A stretch of 64,000 bases of DNA from Loxodes magnus (GCA_946699065.1 CAMPDV010000504.1:62001-126000), one strand, 5' to 3'; shown: positions 48,712 to 61,520, counted from the stretch's first letter. Notes: generated by a model not told the origin, from the sequence alone. A program made the numbers and translations.

Positions 48712-51090
48712 ATGGAATTTAAGCTGAGCTTTAAAGCTGCTCAGATTACTTCTTGTTGATGGAAACTTGATCTGGAATCATATTCTGTTGATTTTCTTAA
48801 GTCAGTTCAGGCATAATTTTGGTTATTGAAGATTATGACTATTATTGAACTATTTTATTTAAAGAATGAATCTAGACATCAATTTAAGCAATCGAAATTC
48901 CCTAATTTACGTTATGATTTACATTTGATAAAGCATTAGAAGATACCTGTTGAGCCTAAATTATAGTTATGTCAGTTGGTTATAAATTACTGTTGGTGCT
49001 TTGAGATTGAATTGGAGAATAATGATTCAAGACTTAGTAGAACTATATCTTAGGAATGAGCTTCGTGATAAGAAATATAAAAATAGGATCTAAAATTAGA
49101 AGATAGAAGAAGTAGCTGATCAAAAGGCTATAAATCCAGTGAGAGTCTTTTTCGGTGTTAAATCTAAAGCTGACCCAGGTTGTAATTATGATACATATTA
49201 TTAGTTGACCGCTTATGAAGAAACGTTAGATACTTTAAAATTTCAGAAAAAGGCAGATATTTAATATCTTTCAGATTATTACTATAGAGGCTTTTCATAA
49301 AGCAGTTGTGAAGTCTTATAATTCAAATTTATTCTTCTCAGTACTTTAAGAAATCCAAACAAGATTAATAAAAAAGCAAATTTAAACTACCATTCAGTCC
49401 ATTAAGAGGAGAGAGATATGCTTAACTTTTCTTAAGATTAAGGATTTTTCCAAGGGCCAATAAGAGATAAATAAGCACATATTGTCTCCATGACAAAGTT
49501 GCCAGCTTGAATTTATTATATACTTTTAGTTACTAATCTGTCGATTTGAGTTTTTAATCTTTAAATATCAAAATTAGAATATTAGAAGGAAGACAAAAAT
49601 CGAGGAGATGCATATTAGTGTATAAAATTCACTTGATTTGCCATAAATTTCTTCTTTAAATTTGCTTCCAGAATTTTAATGATCCACATTTATGTCGTCT
49701 CTCTCTTTTTATCTTGCAAAAGAATCATCCTCTTCATGATATTATTTTTAAGCATCTTCTTAACTTTAATCGATTATATAATTTATTCTCAAAAGACCTG
49801 ACTTTGAGCATTTGCAAATGTATAAAAAATCTTAATATGTTCCCTATAAGAGACACGTTAACTCCTTAATTCAGATTTCTTGATCTGAATCTCACATCTA
49901 GCATGCCAGGACTTCGATATTGGTTTCTTAAAAATAGAGTGTATATTAAATTGAAACTGAATCTTTCAAGGGACTATTTAACCTTGATCAAGAATCATTA
50001 TCATATATTTATCAGCCTTTGTATATCTCTATGCTTAAATAAGTCCCTTCAGATTAACTGTTTTCTCAAGGATTATTAAAGTTGCTAGTATAGAGAAGTG
50101 TTCTCTATCAAGTGACTACTAAGGTAAAAAATTTTGAACTTAATCTTCGAAGTAAAGATAGATTGATCCAGCATAGTCTATTGACAAATTCAAGTTTTAG
50201 CGTAGCCATAAATATCTGAAAAAATTTTCTTTTGATAATTAGATTTTAGACATCGCAAATAGTAAAGAAGACTTCTATATTATTTACCAAAATGTTGCTT
50301 CAAACTATTCTTTCGATTAGTTTTGTTATCTTAAAGATCTTTAAGTATTTTCTCTTTTTTCCTAAATTGGTTAATTATCTATTATCTTTCTTTTGTTTCC
50401 TCAATTTTATTTGAACAATATAGAATCATAAATTTCTGAGATATTTTCTAACTTATCAAATTTAAGCTCTTATTTTCATTTAAATCTAGACATTTTTCTA
50501 AGTAGTTAGAATATCTTCAGGCTTAATCATCTAGCAAGATACGTAAAAGCTCTCGATTGCAATTCTCTATTTATCTAGTGTGTTTGCATTAGAAGACAGC
50601 AAATCCAATAATTTCATTAAGTTCTGCTTAACAACTGTCTAAGAGCTTTAACTCATTTTAATAGCTAGGTCATACAAGAAGTTATTTTTCTCTAGGCTAG
50701 AATTAAAGACTCTATTTTCTATTTTTTTAATTTCAAGATTTGCATCTCAAATTGTCTTATAAACCTTGATATTTTAGTACAACTTTCAAACTAGTCGCAT
50801 ATACTTTCACCTACTACTAAACTTTAGTCGGTGTAGTTAGCAAACTAAGGCAACTTAAAATTTTGTCCTGATCACTCACTTTTAACACCAAGCGGTAGTT
50901 CTTCCACTGTTCCTGTTAGATAGAAAAATTGATATTATAAAGTGTAATTTGCTTCCAAATCAAAGCAATCTGTACTTTACATTAAGAATTGAGTTTCTCA
51001 TGCGAATCCATTTAAGAGACTTTGCATAAATGATCCGCGTTCAGGAACTTTGTTGACTCAGCCAACATTTTAGCTAATAAAGGTTTAATT
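48712..51090 (+). pseudogene. Long leucine/serine-rich protein-like region, unrecognised
   Basis: From ATG 48712 the plus strand reads MEFKLSFKAAQITSCWWKLD and LNKSRHQF-like residues to about 49050. It then shifts by one base to RDKKYKNRIQ... and NPVRVFFGVKSKADPGCNYD, and after further shifts gives LCRLSLFILQKNHPLHDIIF, LNMFPIRDTLTPQFRF, LYISMLKQVPSDQLF and a long stretch from about 50230 to 51080 (EDFYIIYQNVASNYSFDQF ... GSSSTVPVRQK). Leucine spacing suggests a leucine-rich-repeat-like protein, but no consensus repeat was confirmed. Frame changes may be short introns or decay. Composition is clearly less AT-rich than the flanks. Confidence 0.4.
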
Positions 51091-51129
51091 ATTAACATCT
51101 TATAATATTTAAATAGAGCAAATATACTC

Positions 51130-51590
51130 TAAATACACTTATAAAAAACTACTAAAAATAGAAGAGAACTTATATTCATAGAAGGAAGAAAAACTAGAAA
51201 TAAGTAAAGACCTCATAAATCAAGAAGATGAAGTTCATATGGTAGACTGAAGAGCTTAAGCTGGAGTTTATGAACGAATGGTAGAATTAGAGTATGATAT
51301 TTGAATAATGAAAAAGTATAAGGCTAGAAAATTGAATAAAATTAAATTCAAGATTCCAATTAATTGTAGAAAACTTGAACCAGACTTCAAAAGGAATGTA
51401 TGGAAATGGAAAGAAATTATATTTCATGTAAAAAAAGGGGATGTTATATTTGTAAGAGCCCTTTACATTTGTGATTGGAAATGTCCAAGACAAGAAAGAA
51501 TAAGAAATAACATCTGACGAATATTAACTTATAGATAATAAATTTAATGATGATCTTTGTAAGCTTTAAATGATTAATAATTAAAATAAC
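51130..51590 (+). other. Protein-like stretch downstream of the 48.7-kb region
   Basis: Two plus frames look coding-like over 51220-51580: one gives PINCRKLEPDFKRNVWKWK, the other KKLYFMQKKGMLYLQEP and FVIGNVQDKKEQEITSDEYQ. It may be the 3' part of the preceding gene or of a separate one; I cannot choose a frame. Confidence 0.25.
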
Positions 51591-51599
51591 TGTCTGGCT

Positions 51600-52370
51600 T
51601 CCGGCTTAATTAAAGTTTTAAATATATAAATATATAAATAAATAAAAAATGATAAACCATTATAATATTTATAAATTAAAAAGTTCTAAATTAATTAATT
51701 TAGTTTATAAATATAGACTTTATTATTGAAAATATAGGTAATATATAAAAATATTAGTGATATTATTATATATAGTAAAAATAGTAATTTAATTATCATA
51801 AATGAGAATAATAAATAGTTTATAATATTGATGGTAATTTAAAGTAGTATAAAATTAATTAAATATATATTTTAAAGTTGATTAATTATTGTTATTATAG
51901 TTAAGATTTATTTTGATATATATTTATTTATTTAATTTGAATATTAAAATTAAGTATAAATTTATATTTATTAATTTTATATAAATTAGTTAATTTAATA
52001 ATTATAATAGTAAAAAATGATTTAAACTTATTTACATTTCTAGTTTAAATAAACTGTATTATTACAGTTAAATTTAGTTTTATTATAGTTACTATTTTAA
52101 TTATTTATTTTTAATAATAACTTTATAAAGTTAAAATTTATGTTCTGTTAATTTAATTTTATATATAATAAATGTTTTTACTTTTGATAATTATAGTTTA
52201 ATAATCTTAAATATTATAAATTAATATTAGTTTATTTTATATTTATTTTATAATATTTAAGATTATTCAATGCTTAAGTATAATATTTATTTTTTATTTT
52301 ATTCTGTTAAAAAAACTAAATTTCCGTGATTAATTGCTACTGCATCAAGGGTAGAATTTTCATAATAATA
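51600..52370. other. AT-rich upstream region of the RING/UBL gene
   Basis: Nearly pure A/T with TTTAATAT and TTTAAATA words. It presumably holds the promoter of the gene at 52380, but no specific element was recognised. Confidence 0.35.
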
Positions 52371-52379
52371 ATAAAAGAA

Positions 52380-53735
52380 ATGTCCTAAAACATTAGATGT
52401 TAATCGTGCTAAGGAAATTTCGATGGGTAGGATAAGATTCCTATGATTCTACCATGCTAGCACACCATCTGTGTCTTATGTGCCTTCGATCAGTTCCAAA
52501 AAAGCAAGGAAATTAAATGTTCCCAGTAAAATTGCTAATTATCTCACAAGATAAATCCCGTAAAGTTACAAGAGGATACGCAGTTGTTGAAGTATTTGGA
52601 GTCAAAGGGGTTGCTCGATAGCATATCATTACTAGAAGGTTAATAGGCTTCAGTAAAATCAGTTCGTATTTAGTTAGTTAAGTAGCAAGCAACTTTCATC
52701 TAGTAGTTGATTTAGCATATCAATTTATTCGTCTTCAAGGACAGTTTAGCTGTATAAAAGGACTTAAAATAATCAGCTAAGGTTATCAAGTAGTAGTTAA
52801 ATCTTCTAAGAATCTAGTAGAGTCAAATAAATAAGAATCAGTAAGGAAATTCTCAGTAGTTAAGTTACGACAATCCATAATTGAGTTAGAGAATATCATC
52901 CTTAGTTTCTGAAGCTTAAAGAGTCATGTAATAGTTGTCTTAGGTATCGACAAAGGTATTTGAGGACTTAGAGAATGTTAAGAGTTCTTTTATTTAAGTA
53001 ACTAAGGTTAATGGTTAATACTAGGTTTAGTTATAATAGTTGAATTATCAAGCTTAGGTTAGCTAATAGGAGAAAGGAGCATTAGAAAGTTAAATAAAAA
53101 AATACATTGAGGAGAATAAGAGTCTTGCGAAATAGTTGAGTTAAATATAAAGCATTTAGATTTAAAAGCTTAAGCCTCCTAAATAGTCATGTTAATAGTC
53201 TATATACCCTATTTAGTTCATATGTTAGTCTATTGAATAGGTCTAGTAGTAATAATAAATTTAAGTTATACCTTAATAGCTTTAGTAGCTTTAGCAGCTT
53301 TAGCAGCCTCAACGACCTTAGAAATAGCTTTAGTAGTCTCAATAGTCATTGTAGCCTTAGATATCTTTATAATAGACTTAATAGCAACCTTAACTATTGT
53401 CTTAATAATAGTCTGTCTAATAATAATAAGGTTATCAATAATCAAATATTTAAGTTATGCCTTAATAAAAGCCTTAGTTAAGTTTAGATATATCTATAAC
53501 AATAGTATCGCCAAACAATAAGACATTGAAGTTCGTGGTCAAATAAGATATTACAATCGCATAGATAAAGGAATAGATAAAATAAAATACAAGATTATAT
53601 CCACCTTATTTAGAATTATTAAAGAACGGATAAATATTGAATAACTCTTATACGATAGCTTAAAACGAAATAGTGAATGGAGAGAGTCTTAAAATGATTT
53701 TGAGTAAGCAGTACTTATAAAATAATAGGTGGTGA
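52380..53735 (+). CDS. RING finger protein with Q-rich linker and C-terminal ubiquitin-like domain
   Basis: A 451-codon ORF from ATG 52380 (preceded by AATAATAATAAAAGAA) to TGA 53733-53735, in a single frame with no internal TGA and no intron. It is open only because TAA/TAG are glutamine. RING: C7-X2-C10, C26-X-H28-X2-C31-X2-C34, then C47 and C52; PMILPCQHTICVLC is the typical core, and the last pair is spaced by four instead of the usual two. Residues about 60-280 are helical/coiled (LLKYLESKGLLDSISLLEG; ALESQIKKYIEENKSLAKQL). Residues about 283-368 are Q-rich. Residues about 371-445 form a ubiquitin-like fold (ISITIVSPNNKTLKFVV; ITIAQIKEQIKQNT; PPYLELLKNGQIL; NGESLKMILS), without a C-terminal GG. 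The likely role is a ubiquitin ligase; substrate unknown. If TAA can also stop, translation could end at 53718. Confidence 0.9.
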
Positions 53736-53872
53736 GCGTTTGAAAATCTAAAGAAAATGGTAAATAAAAAATTTCTTTTTTAATAATTTAGGAAGTAAGA
53801 AATATTTAGAAACATATTTTTATTACAGAGAGTAAGTTATTATAAATACTTAAATAAGGTATGATTATTTAA

Positions 53873-56800
53873 CATTCTTAACTTAGGTAAGTTAATTTAA
53901 TATTCTTAACTTAGGTAAGTTAATTTAATATTCTTAACTTAGGTAAGTTAATTTAATATTCGTAACTTAGGTAAGTTAATTTAATATTCTTAACTTAGGT
54001 AAGTTAATTTAATATTCTTAACTTAGGTAAGTTAATTTAATATTCTTAACTTAGGTAAGTTAATTTAATATTCTTAACTTAGGTAAGTTAATTTAATATT
54101 CTTAACTTAGGTAAGTTAATTTAATATTCTTAACTTAGGTAAGTTAATTTAATATTCCTAACTTAGGTAAGTTAATTTAATATTCTTAACTTAGGTAAGT
54201 TAATTTAATATTCTTAACTTAGGTAAGTTAATTTAATATTCTTAACTTAGGTAAGTTAATTTAATATTCCTAACTTAGGTAAGTTAATTTAATATTCCTA
54301 ACTTAGGTAAGTTAATTTAATATTCTTAACTTAGGTATGTTAATTTAATATTCTTAACTTAGGTAAGTTAATTTAATATTCTTAACTTAGGCAAGTTAAT
54401 TTAATATTCTTAACTTAGGTATGTTAATTTAATATTCTTAACTTAGGTAAGTTAATTTAATATTCTTAACTTAGGTAAGTTAATTTAATATTCTTAACTT
54501 AGGTAAGTTAATTTAATATTCTTAACTTAGGTAAGTTAATTTAATATTCCTAACTTAGGTAAGTTAATTTAATATTCTTAACTTAGGTAAGTTAATTTAA
54601 TATTCTTAACTTAGGTAAGTTAATTTAATATTCCTAACTTAGGTAAGTTAATTTAATATTCTTAACTTAGGTAAGTTAATTTAATATTCTTAACTTAGGT
54701 AAGTTAATTTAATATTCTTAACTTAGGTAAGTTAATTTAATATTCTTAACTTAGGTAAGCTAATTTAATATTCTTAACTTAGGTAAGCTAATTTAATATT
54801 CTTAACTTAGGTAAGTTAATTTAATATTCTTAACTTAGGTAAGCTAATTTAATATTCTTAACTTAGGTAAGCTAATTTAATATTCTTAACTTAGGTAAGT
54901 TAATTTAATATTCTTAACTTAGGTAAGTTAATTTAATATTCTTAACTTAGGTAAGTTAATTTAATATTCTTAACTTAGGTAAGTTAATTTAATATTCTTA
55001 ACTTAGGTAAGTTAATTTAATATTCTTAACTTAGGTAAGTTAATTTAATATTCTTAACTTAGGTAAGTTAATTTAATATTCTTAACTTAGGTAAGTTAAT
55101 TTAATATTCTTAACTTAGGTAAGTTAATTTAATATTCTTAACTTAGGTAAGCTAATTTAATATTCTTAACTTAGGTAAGCTAATTTAATATTCTTAACTT
55201 AGGTAAGTTAATTTAATATTCTTAACTTAGGTAAGTTAATTTAATATTCTTAACTTAGGTAAGTTAATTTAATATTCTTAACTTAGGTAAGCTAATTTAA
55301 TATTCTTAACTTAGGTAAGCTAATTTAATATTCTTAACTTAGGTAAGTTAATTTAATATTCTTAACATATAGTTGGTAAGTTAATTTAATATTCCTAACT
55401 TAGGTAAGTTAATTTAATATTCTTAACTTAGGTAAGTTAATTTAATATTCTTAACTTAGGTAAGTTAATTTAATATTCTTAACATATAGTTGGTAAGTTA
55501 ATTTAATATTCTTAACTTAGGTAAGTTAATTTAATATTCTTAACTTAGGTAAGTTAATTTAATATTCTTAACTTAGGTAAGTTAATTTAATATTCTTAAC
55601 TTAGGTAAGTTAATTTAATATTCTTAACTTAGGTAAGTTAATTTAATATTCTTAACTTAGGTAAGTTAATTTAATATTCTTAACATATAGTTGGTAAGTT
55701 AATTTAATATTCTTAACTTAGGTAAGTTAATTTAATATTCTTAACTTAGGTAAGTTAATTTAATATTCTTAACTTAGGTAAGTTAATTTAATATTCTTAA
55801 CTTAGGTAAGTTAATTTAATATTCTTAACTTAGGTAAGTTAATTTAATATTCTTAACTTAGGTAAGTTAATTTAATATTCTTAACTTAGGTAAGTTAATT
55901 TAATATTCCTAACTTAGGTAAGTTAATTTAATATTCTTAACTTAGGTAAGTTAATTTAATATTCTTAACATATAGTTGGTAAGTTAATTTAATATTCCTA
56001 ACTTAGGTAAGTTAATTTAATATTCTTAACTTAGGTAAGTTAATTTAATATTCTTAACATATAGTTGGTAAGTTAATTTAATATTCTTAACTTAGGTAAG
56101 TTAATTTAATATTCTTAACTTAGGTAAGTTAATTTAATATTCTTAACTTAGGTAAGTTAATTTAATATTCTTAACTTAGGTAAGTTAATTTAATATTCTT
56201 AACTTAGGTAAGTTAATTTAATATTCTTAACTTAGGTAAGTTAATTTAATATTCTTAACTTAGGTAAGTTAATTTAATATTCCTAACTTAGGTAAGTTAA
56301 TTTAATATTCTTAACTTAGGTAAGTTAATTTAATATTCTTAACTTAGGTAAGTTAATTTAATATTCTTAACTTAGGTAAGTTAATTTAATATTCTTAACT
56401 TAGGTAAGCTAATTTAATATTCTTAACTTAGGTAAGTTAATTTAATATTCTTAACTTAGGTAAGCTAATTTAATATTCTTAACTTAGGTAAGTTAATTTA
56501 ATATTCTTAACTTAGGTAAGTTAATTTAATATTCTTAACTTAGGTAAGCTAATTTAATATTCTTAACTTAGGTAAGTTAATTTAATATTCTTAACTTAGG
56601 TAAGTTAATTTAATATTCTTAACTTAGGTAAGTTAATTTAATATTCTTAACTTAGGTAAGTTAATTTAATATTCTTAACTTAGGTAAGTTAATTTAATAT
56701 TCTTAACTTAGGTAAGTTAATTTAATATTCTTAACTTAGGTAAGTTAATTTAATATTCTTAACTTAGGTAAGCTAATTTAATATTCTTAACTTAGGTAAG

Positions 56801-57603
56801 TTAATTTAATATTCTTAACTTAGGTAAGTTAATTTAATATTCTTAACTTAGGTAAGTTAATTTAATATTCTTAACTTAGGTAAGTTAATTTAATATTCTT
56901 AACTTAGGTAAGCTAATTTAATATTCTTAACTTAGGTAAGTTAATTTAATATTCTTAACTTAGGTAAGCTAATTTAATATTCTTAACTTAGGTAAGTTAA
57001 TTTAATATTCTTAACTTAGGTAAGTTAATTTAATATTCTTAACTTAGGTAAGCTAATTTAATATTCTTAACTTAGGTAAGTTAATTTAATATTCTTAACT
57101 TAGGTAAGCTAATTTAATATTCTTAACTTAGGTAAGTTAATTTAATATTCTTAACTTAGGTAAGTTAATTTAATATTCTTAACTTAGGTAAGTTAATTTA
57201 ATATTCTTAACTTAGGTAAGTTAATTTAATATTCTTAACTTAGGTAAGTTAATTTAATATTCTTAACTTAGGTAAGTTAATTTAATAGTCTTAACTTAGG
57301 TAAGCTAATTTAATATTCTTAACTTATGTAAGTTAATTTAATATTCTTAACTTAGGTAAGTTAATTTAATATTCTTAACTTAGGTAAGTTAATTTAATAT
57401 TCTTAACTTAGGTAAGCTAATTTAATATTCTTAACTTAGGTAAGTTAATTTAATATTCTTAACTTAGGTAAGTTAATTTAATATTCTTAACTTAGGTAAG
57501 TTAATTTAATATTCTTAACTTAGGTAAGTTAATTTAATATTCTTAACTTAGGTAAGTTAATTTAATATTCTTAACTTAGGTAAGTTAATTTAATATTCTT
57601 AAT
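53873..57603. repeat. Satellite array, 28-bp unit, about 132 copies
   Basis: An almost perfect tandem array. Each unit contains the inverted repeat TTAACTTAGGTAAGTTAA (8-bp arms, GG spacer) joined by TTTAATATTC. Common variants are CCTAAC for CTTAAC and GCTAA for GTTAA, which break the palindrome. Five units, near 55365, 55480, 55683, 55967 and 56058, carry CATATAGTTGG in place of CTTAGG and are 33 bp. Variant units recur in blocks, indicating segmental amplification. It starts 138 bp after the stop codon of the RING/UBL gene. Confidence 0.98.
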
Positions 57604-57930
57604 TTTTATTATTGTTATAGTATGTAAGGTTTATTTATTGTTTCTCTTTTCTATTTTCTTAGATCGTAACTTTATTTTAGAATTATCTTTAAAAATACGT
57701 GGTAAATTATTTATAATTGTTATATAGAATGTTAGTTTTTTTAAAGTATTAAATTAGGGGGTGAGCGCCCTTTTATCATTTTTAAATAGGACGTGAGTAT
57801 CAATATAACTAGTTATAGTTATTTAATGAAGAATGATTGACTTTTAATAGTTTATTTCCACTTATTCTTAATTTAAAAATTTATATTTTTTGTATTAATA
57901 TAAAAGTAGTATTTTATAAATGTTGATATG

Positions 57931-57934
<4 letters not shown>
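57604..57934. other. Right flank of the satellite
   Basis: AT-rich. GGGGGTGAGCGCCC at 57756-57769 echoes GGTGGTGAGCG at 53728-53738 on the left side of the array, which may be chance. No gene seen. Confidence 0.3.

Positions 57935-57980
<46 letters not shown>
57935..57980. repeat. (TA)n microsatellite
   Basis: About 23 uninterrupted TA dinucleotides. Confidence 0.95.
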
Positions 57981-57984
<4 letters not shown>

Positions 57985-58373
57985 TACCTGATGTATATAG
58001 AATGTATATATAAATTTTGTACATCTTCTTTCTTTATATATTTAAGGTTTTTATATAAATTTTTCATGACATATTGTTTATATTACTGAGTTGTTATAAA
58101 TTCTATTGATGATTATAAATAAGTTACTAAAGTTTATTAATAATATAGTTATGTATTTTTAATTTACTAATTTATGAAATGGTTTATGAGTATATTTTTT
58201 AATTTGTTAAATATATTAAATAATATTCATTTAAGTTTATGGCTTAATGGATATCGGTGTTTATATTTTATTATTAATGTTATATGTTTCAATTAAAAGA
58301 GATAGTTTTAGGTGGAAGTTGTTTATTTGTTTTATTTACAAATTTAATTATTATGTGAATAATGTTTTTTAAT

Positions 58374-58443
58374 ATTGTGTGAATAGCATGTGAATAGTAT
58401 GTGAATAGTGTGTGTGAATAGTGTGTGAATTTGTGTGAGTAAA
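58374..58443 (+). repeat. TGTGAATAG minisatellite
   Basis: Five or six imperfect units of about 11 bp built on TGTGAATAG, followed by TGTGAATTTGTGTGAG. The plus strand is strikingly G/T-biased relative to its surroundings. Confidence 0.8.
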
Positions 58444-58449
58444 AAAGTT

Positions 58450-60225
58450 TATTTTTTCTGTGTGTAATGTGTTTGGGTGATGTTAAAAGGTGTGATGATA
58501 AAAATTTTATTATAAAGTGTTGAATGATATGTAGTTTAATATGAGTTATAGTATGTTATAAGATATAAGTATTTGAATTTAGTTTTATTTTTAAATAAGT
58601 TTGTTTAATATTATTATTATTTAGTATAATATGGTATATTATGGGAATAATATGTATAATTAATCAATTAAAAAATTTCTTAATTTTATGAATGGTAGTG
58701 AGGTAAATATTTTCTTTAAATAAAAAGACAATTTGATATAAGCATGTTTTAAGTATAAAAATTATTTTTGTTAGAAGGATAGGGTAAAAGTTGTTTTTGC
58801 TTTAAATAAAAATATTTATGGTTAAAGCTTATTATAGTTTATAGTATTTTATTTTTAGAAAGCAAAAAATTAAATTATTTAAAGGTGCGTAAGAGATATT
58901 ATAATATTTATAAGTGAAAGGTTAATTATAAAAATTATTAATAAGGTGGAAAGGGAGTGAAGTTAAAGGCAATGTTTAATTTTGTCTAAAGAGAATTGTT
59001 TAGTATTTTAATTTTAAAATAATTTTATTTTTTTAATGTTTCTTTATTTTTTTAATTTTTAATTTTTAATTTCTATATTTTTGAGTAATAAGATTTTGTT
59101 TAAACAAAAAATTTGTCTTTGCTCAGCGTTTTATACTATAGAAGATTTTTTCTGACGGACTAAATTTTTTTTTAATTTTAAATCAAATTTTTAAGTTTAT
59201 TTTTCTTATTAAAGTAAATAATTTGGAGTAAAAGATTTTAGATAAGATATAATAGATAGATTAGGAATATAAAAATTAGTTAAGATAGATATATATTAAA
59301 AAAGTAAATATTTTAGGATATTTTTAATAATGTAAAAAAGATTTTAATTTAATATATATTTTTTATTTTATATCTCTAAGTTTTAATAACAATATTTGCT
59401 TATTAAACTGATGCTATGCAATATTTATTTATTTTTCAAATAATAGTTTATTATTTTTTTAATATATAGATAAGGATAATAAATCTAATAATAAGAAAAA
59501 GATAAAAGTTTCATACATATTTATGAATTAAAAATAGTTAAAAATAAATTATAGCTCTTCTAAAAATTAATTAATTATAAAATATTATATAATTAGATGA
59601 GAGAAATAAATTAAATAGTAAAGAAAATAAAACCTTTCAGTCTAGCTCTTTAAAAGTTGCTTATTCATTTACAAATTAAAAATTACAACTTTTATTTTTA
59701 ATAATGAAAAAGTATATTTTTAATAGAATATATATTATTTTTTATTTTGATATTAAGACATTCTAAAAATAATCTTAGTATATTTAGTTAGAATCTATTT
59801 ATTAGCAAATATAAAGTTTTACAGCAGTTTTTTTTATTTATGCTTAGTGCATGATAATATGAACTGATAGATTTATAATTAAATTTTAGTTAACCTTAAT
59901 ATTATTTTCACAATTTTAGAATTTATTTTAATAATAACTAAATTTTTTTCTAATTCTACTAAAAAAAATTATTAATTTTAATCTATAATGCAAAGGAAAA
60001 TAATGATGATTATTTTTAATTTGAACTAATTCTGCTGAAATTTAATCTCATAAAATAATAAAAGATTCTTATTAATTTTAAATTTAGATTTAAAAAAGAG
60101 TTTTTTAAATTTTTAACTTAAGAGATACTTTCATTAAAAAAAATGTTTGCGAAATTTTTTTACAATTATTAATTTTGAATGTTTAAGAAAAGTAACTCTC
60201 ATCTTACTGTTTTCTCCGAACGGAA
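58450..60225. other. AT-rich stretch
   Basis: No recognisable gene or RNA. Local G-biased sequence continues to about 58560. Confidence 0.35.
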
Positions 60226-60231
60226 TTTTTA

Positions 60232-60660
60232 ATGGCAGATATTCTTCTAATCTACTTTTTTAAACAGAAAAAACATTGAGTAATGAATCCAGATTCGAAA
60301 ATAATAGACTTAAAACACTTACCAAGTTCAGATAGTCTTCAGACATCACTTCCTTCAAGATATTGGATCCAAGTAAGAATCTCTCTAAAATTAGAGATAT
60401 AATCATATAGATAAAAATAATGCTTCTGCCATTCTTTTTATTATGTTTTTTTATTTTTAATTATGCCTTAAATTTCATTACACTCTTATTTTCTTTGTGT
60501 CTTTTACTTCATCCGTTTAAGTTTTATCAGTTTTCAGCAATTAAAATTTTTTGATTTAAGCATTCTGTGAAATATTTTAATTCACCAATTTAAGTTTATA
60601 TTAAATAAACGAATTTATGTAATTATTAGTAAGGATTTTCAAAAAACATATAGAATATGT
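60232..60660 (+). CDS. Candidate short gene, unrecognised
   Basis: ATG 60232 opens MADILLIYFFKQKKHWV, and in the same frame MNPDSKIIDLKHLPSSDSL and LPSRYWIQ follow (60283-60370), then a Cys/Phe-rich hydrophobic stretch. The 60283-60375 part is distinctly less AT-rich. GTAAGA at 60374 could be a splice donor, in which case only the first exon is seen. No homologue recognised. Confidence 0.3.
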
Positions 60661-60669
60661 TTTATTTGC

Positions 60670-61163
60670 ATCAGAATAAATCATTTTATAAGATAAATAT
60701 ATAAATTTTAAAAAATTTCAGGATAAACAATAGAATAAGGTAATTGTTCTGCATTTCCTATATAATTAATGTAAAATAAAATAAAAAGATTGAATTATAT
60801 TGTTTATAACTAATGAAGACATATATTAATTAATAAATAATAAGCTTAATTATTAAATTATTTGCTTTTAAAATATTTTATAGTAAACAAAAGTATCAAA
60901 ATAAAAGATTATAAAGCATTATAAAAAATAAAAATAAATAATAATTTATTAATATTAAGCTACTTTAATTTATTCATATAAATAAAAAAGATATTTTAAA
61001 TCCTTCATTTAAAGTAATTATAAAATTAATAAATTTAAAATCAAAACTCTTAGCTTCATATAACAAAAAATTAAAATAAAAAATATTTAATAAGAAATCG
61101 AATAAACTATTTAAAATTGTAAAATCAAGATATGTAGATAAAAATGTAATAAATAACAAAATA
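60670..61163. other. AT-rich stretch
   Basis: No supported feature. Confidence 0.35.
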
Positions 61164-61179
61164 AAATATTAATAAAAAT
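61164..61179. repeat. Target-site duplication, left copy
   Basis: AAATATTAATAAAAAT, repeated exactly at 61493-61508, brackets the GC-rich element. Confidence 0.85.
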
Positions 61180-61492
61180 TAATTAATTTCAACTAAAAAA
61201 GTTTTTGGACCGGAAACTCCTTTCCGATTGCACGACTCGACGCTCTCTTTTTATGGGATAAAGGGGATATCCTGTTGTGCTCCAGGCACATCTGCTAGGG
61301 AGCTCCATCGCTATGAGCAGCCAGGCTTCAAGCCCCTACCAAGAGCGGATAATCTCAAAGACAGCGTTCCCTTCGGAAAATGACTCTGACCAGGGACTTT
61401 CTCAGCAACAGGAAAGGAACTTGTTCCTAGCCATAAAACCAGAAAGTTTATTCACGAGGGTCATTCTCAGCTCCCACCATCATTTCGATTAT
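61180..61492 (-). mobile_element. GC-rich structured retroposon, copy 2
   Basis: A 313-bp element matching copy 1 at 21273-21587 end to end: both begin TAATTAATTTCAAC right after the duplication and end TTC(A/G)ATTAT. It is flanked by its own 16-bp duplications, unlike those of copy 1, so the two are independent insertions. The hairpins of copy 1 are retained. Orientation is inferred as minus, as for copy 1. Confidence 0.85.
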
Positions 61493-61508
61493 AAATATTA
61501 ATAAAAAT
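61493..61508. repeat. Target-site duplication, right copy
   Basis: Exact partner of 61164-61179. Confidence 0.85.
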
Positions 61509-61520
61509 AAAAAAGCTATT

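Noticed and set aside
51308-51517. 69-aa plus-strand ORF as a gene
   Set aside because: A competing frame is equally protein-like and no motif decides between them.
53233-53481. Plus-strand 82-aa Ser/Asn-rich ORF
   Set aside because: It is an alternative frame of the Q-rich linker of the RING/UBL gene, whose frame is fixed by motifs on both sides.
53873-57603. CRISPR array
   Set aside because: The repeats are contiguous 28-bp satellite units with no unique spacers, and the genome is eukaryotic.
57873-58067. 64-aa minus-strand ORF with Ile/Tyr repeats
   Set aside because: It is a translation of the (TA)n microsatellite.
61277-61501. Real small protein gene in the GC-rich element
   Set aside because: Differences from copy 1 are mostly replacements and the ORF is bounded by the retroposon ends; kept only as a finding.
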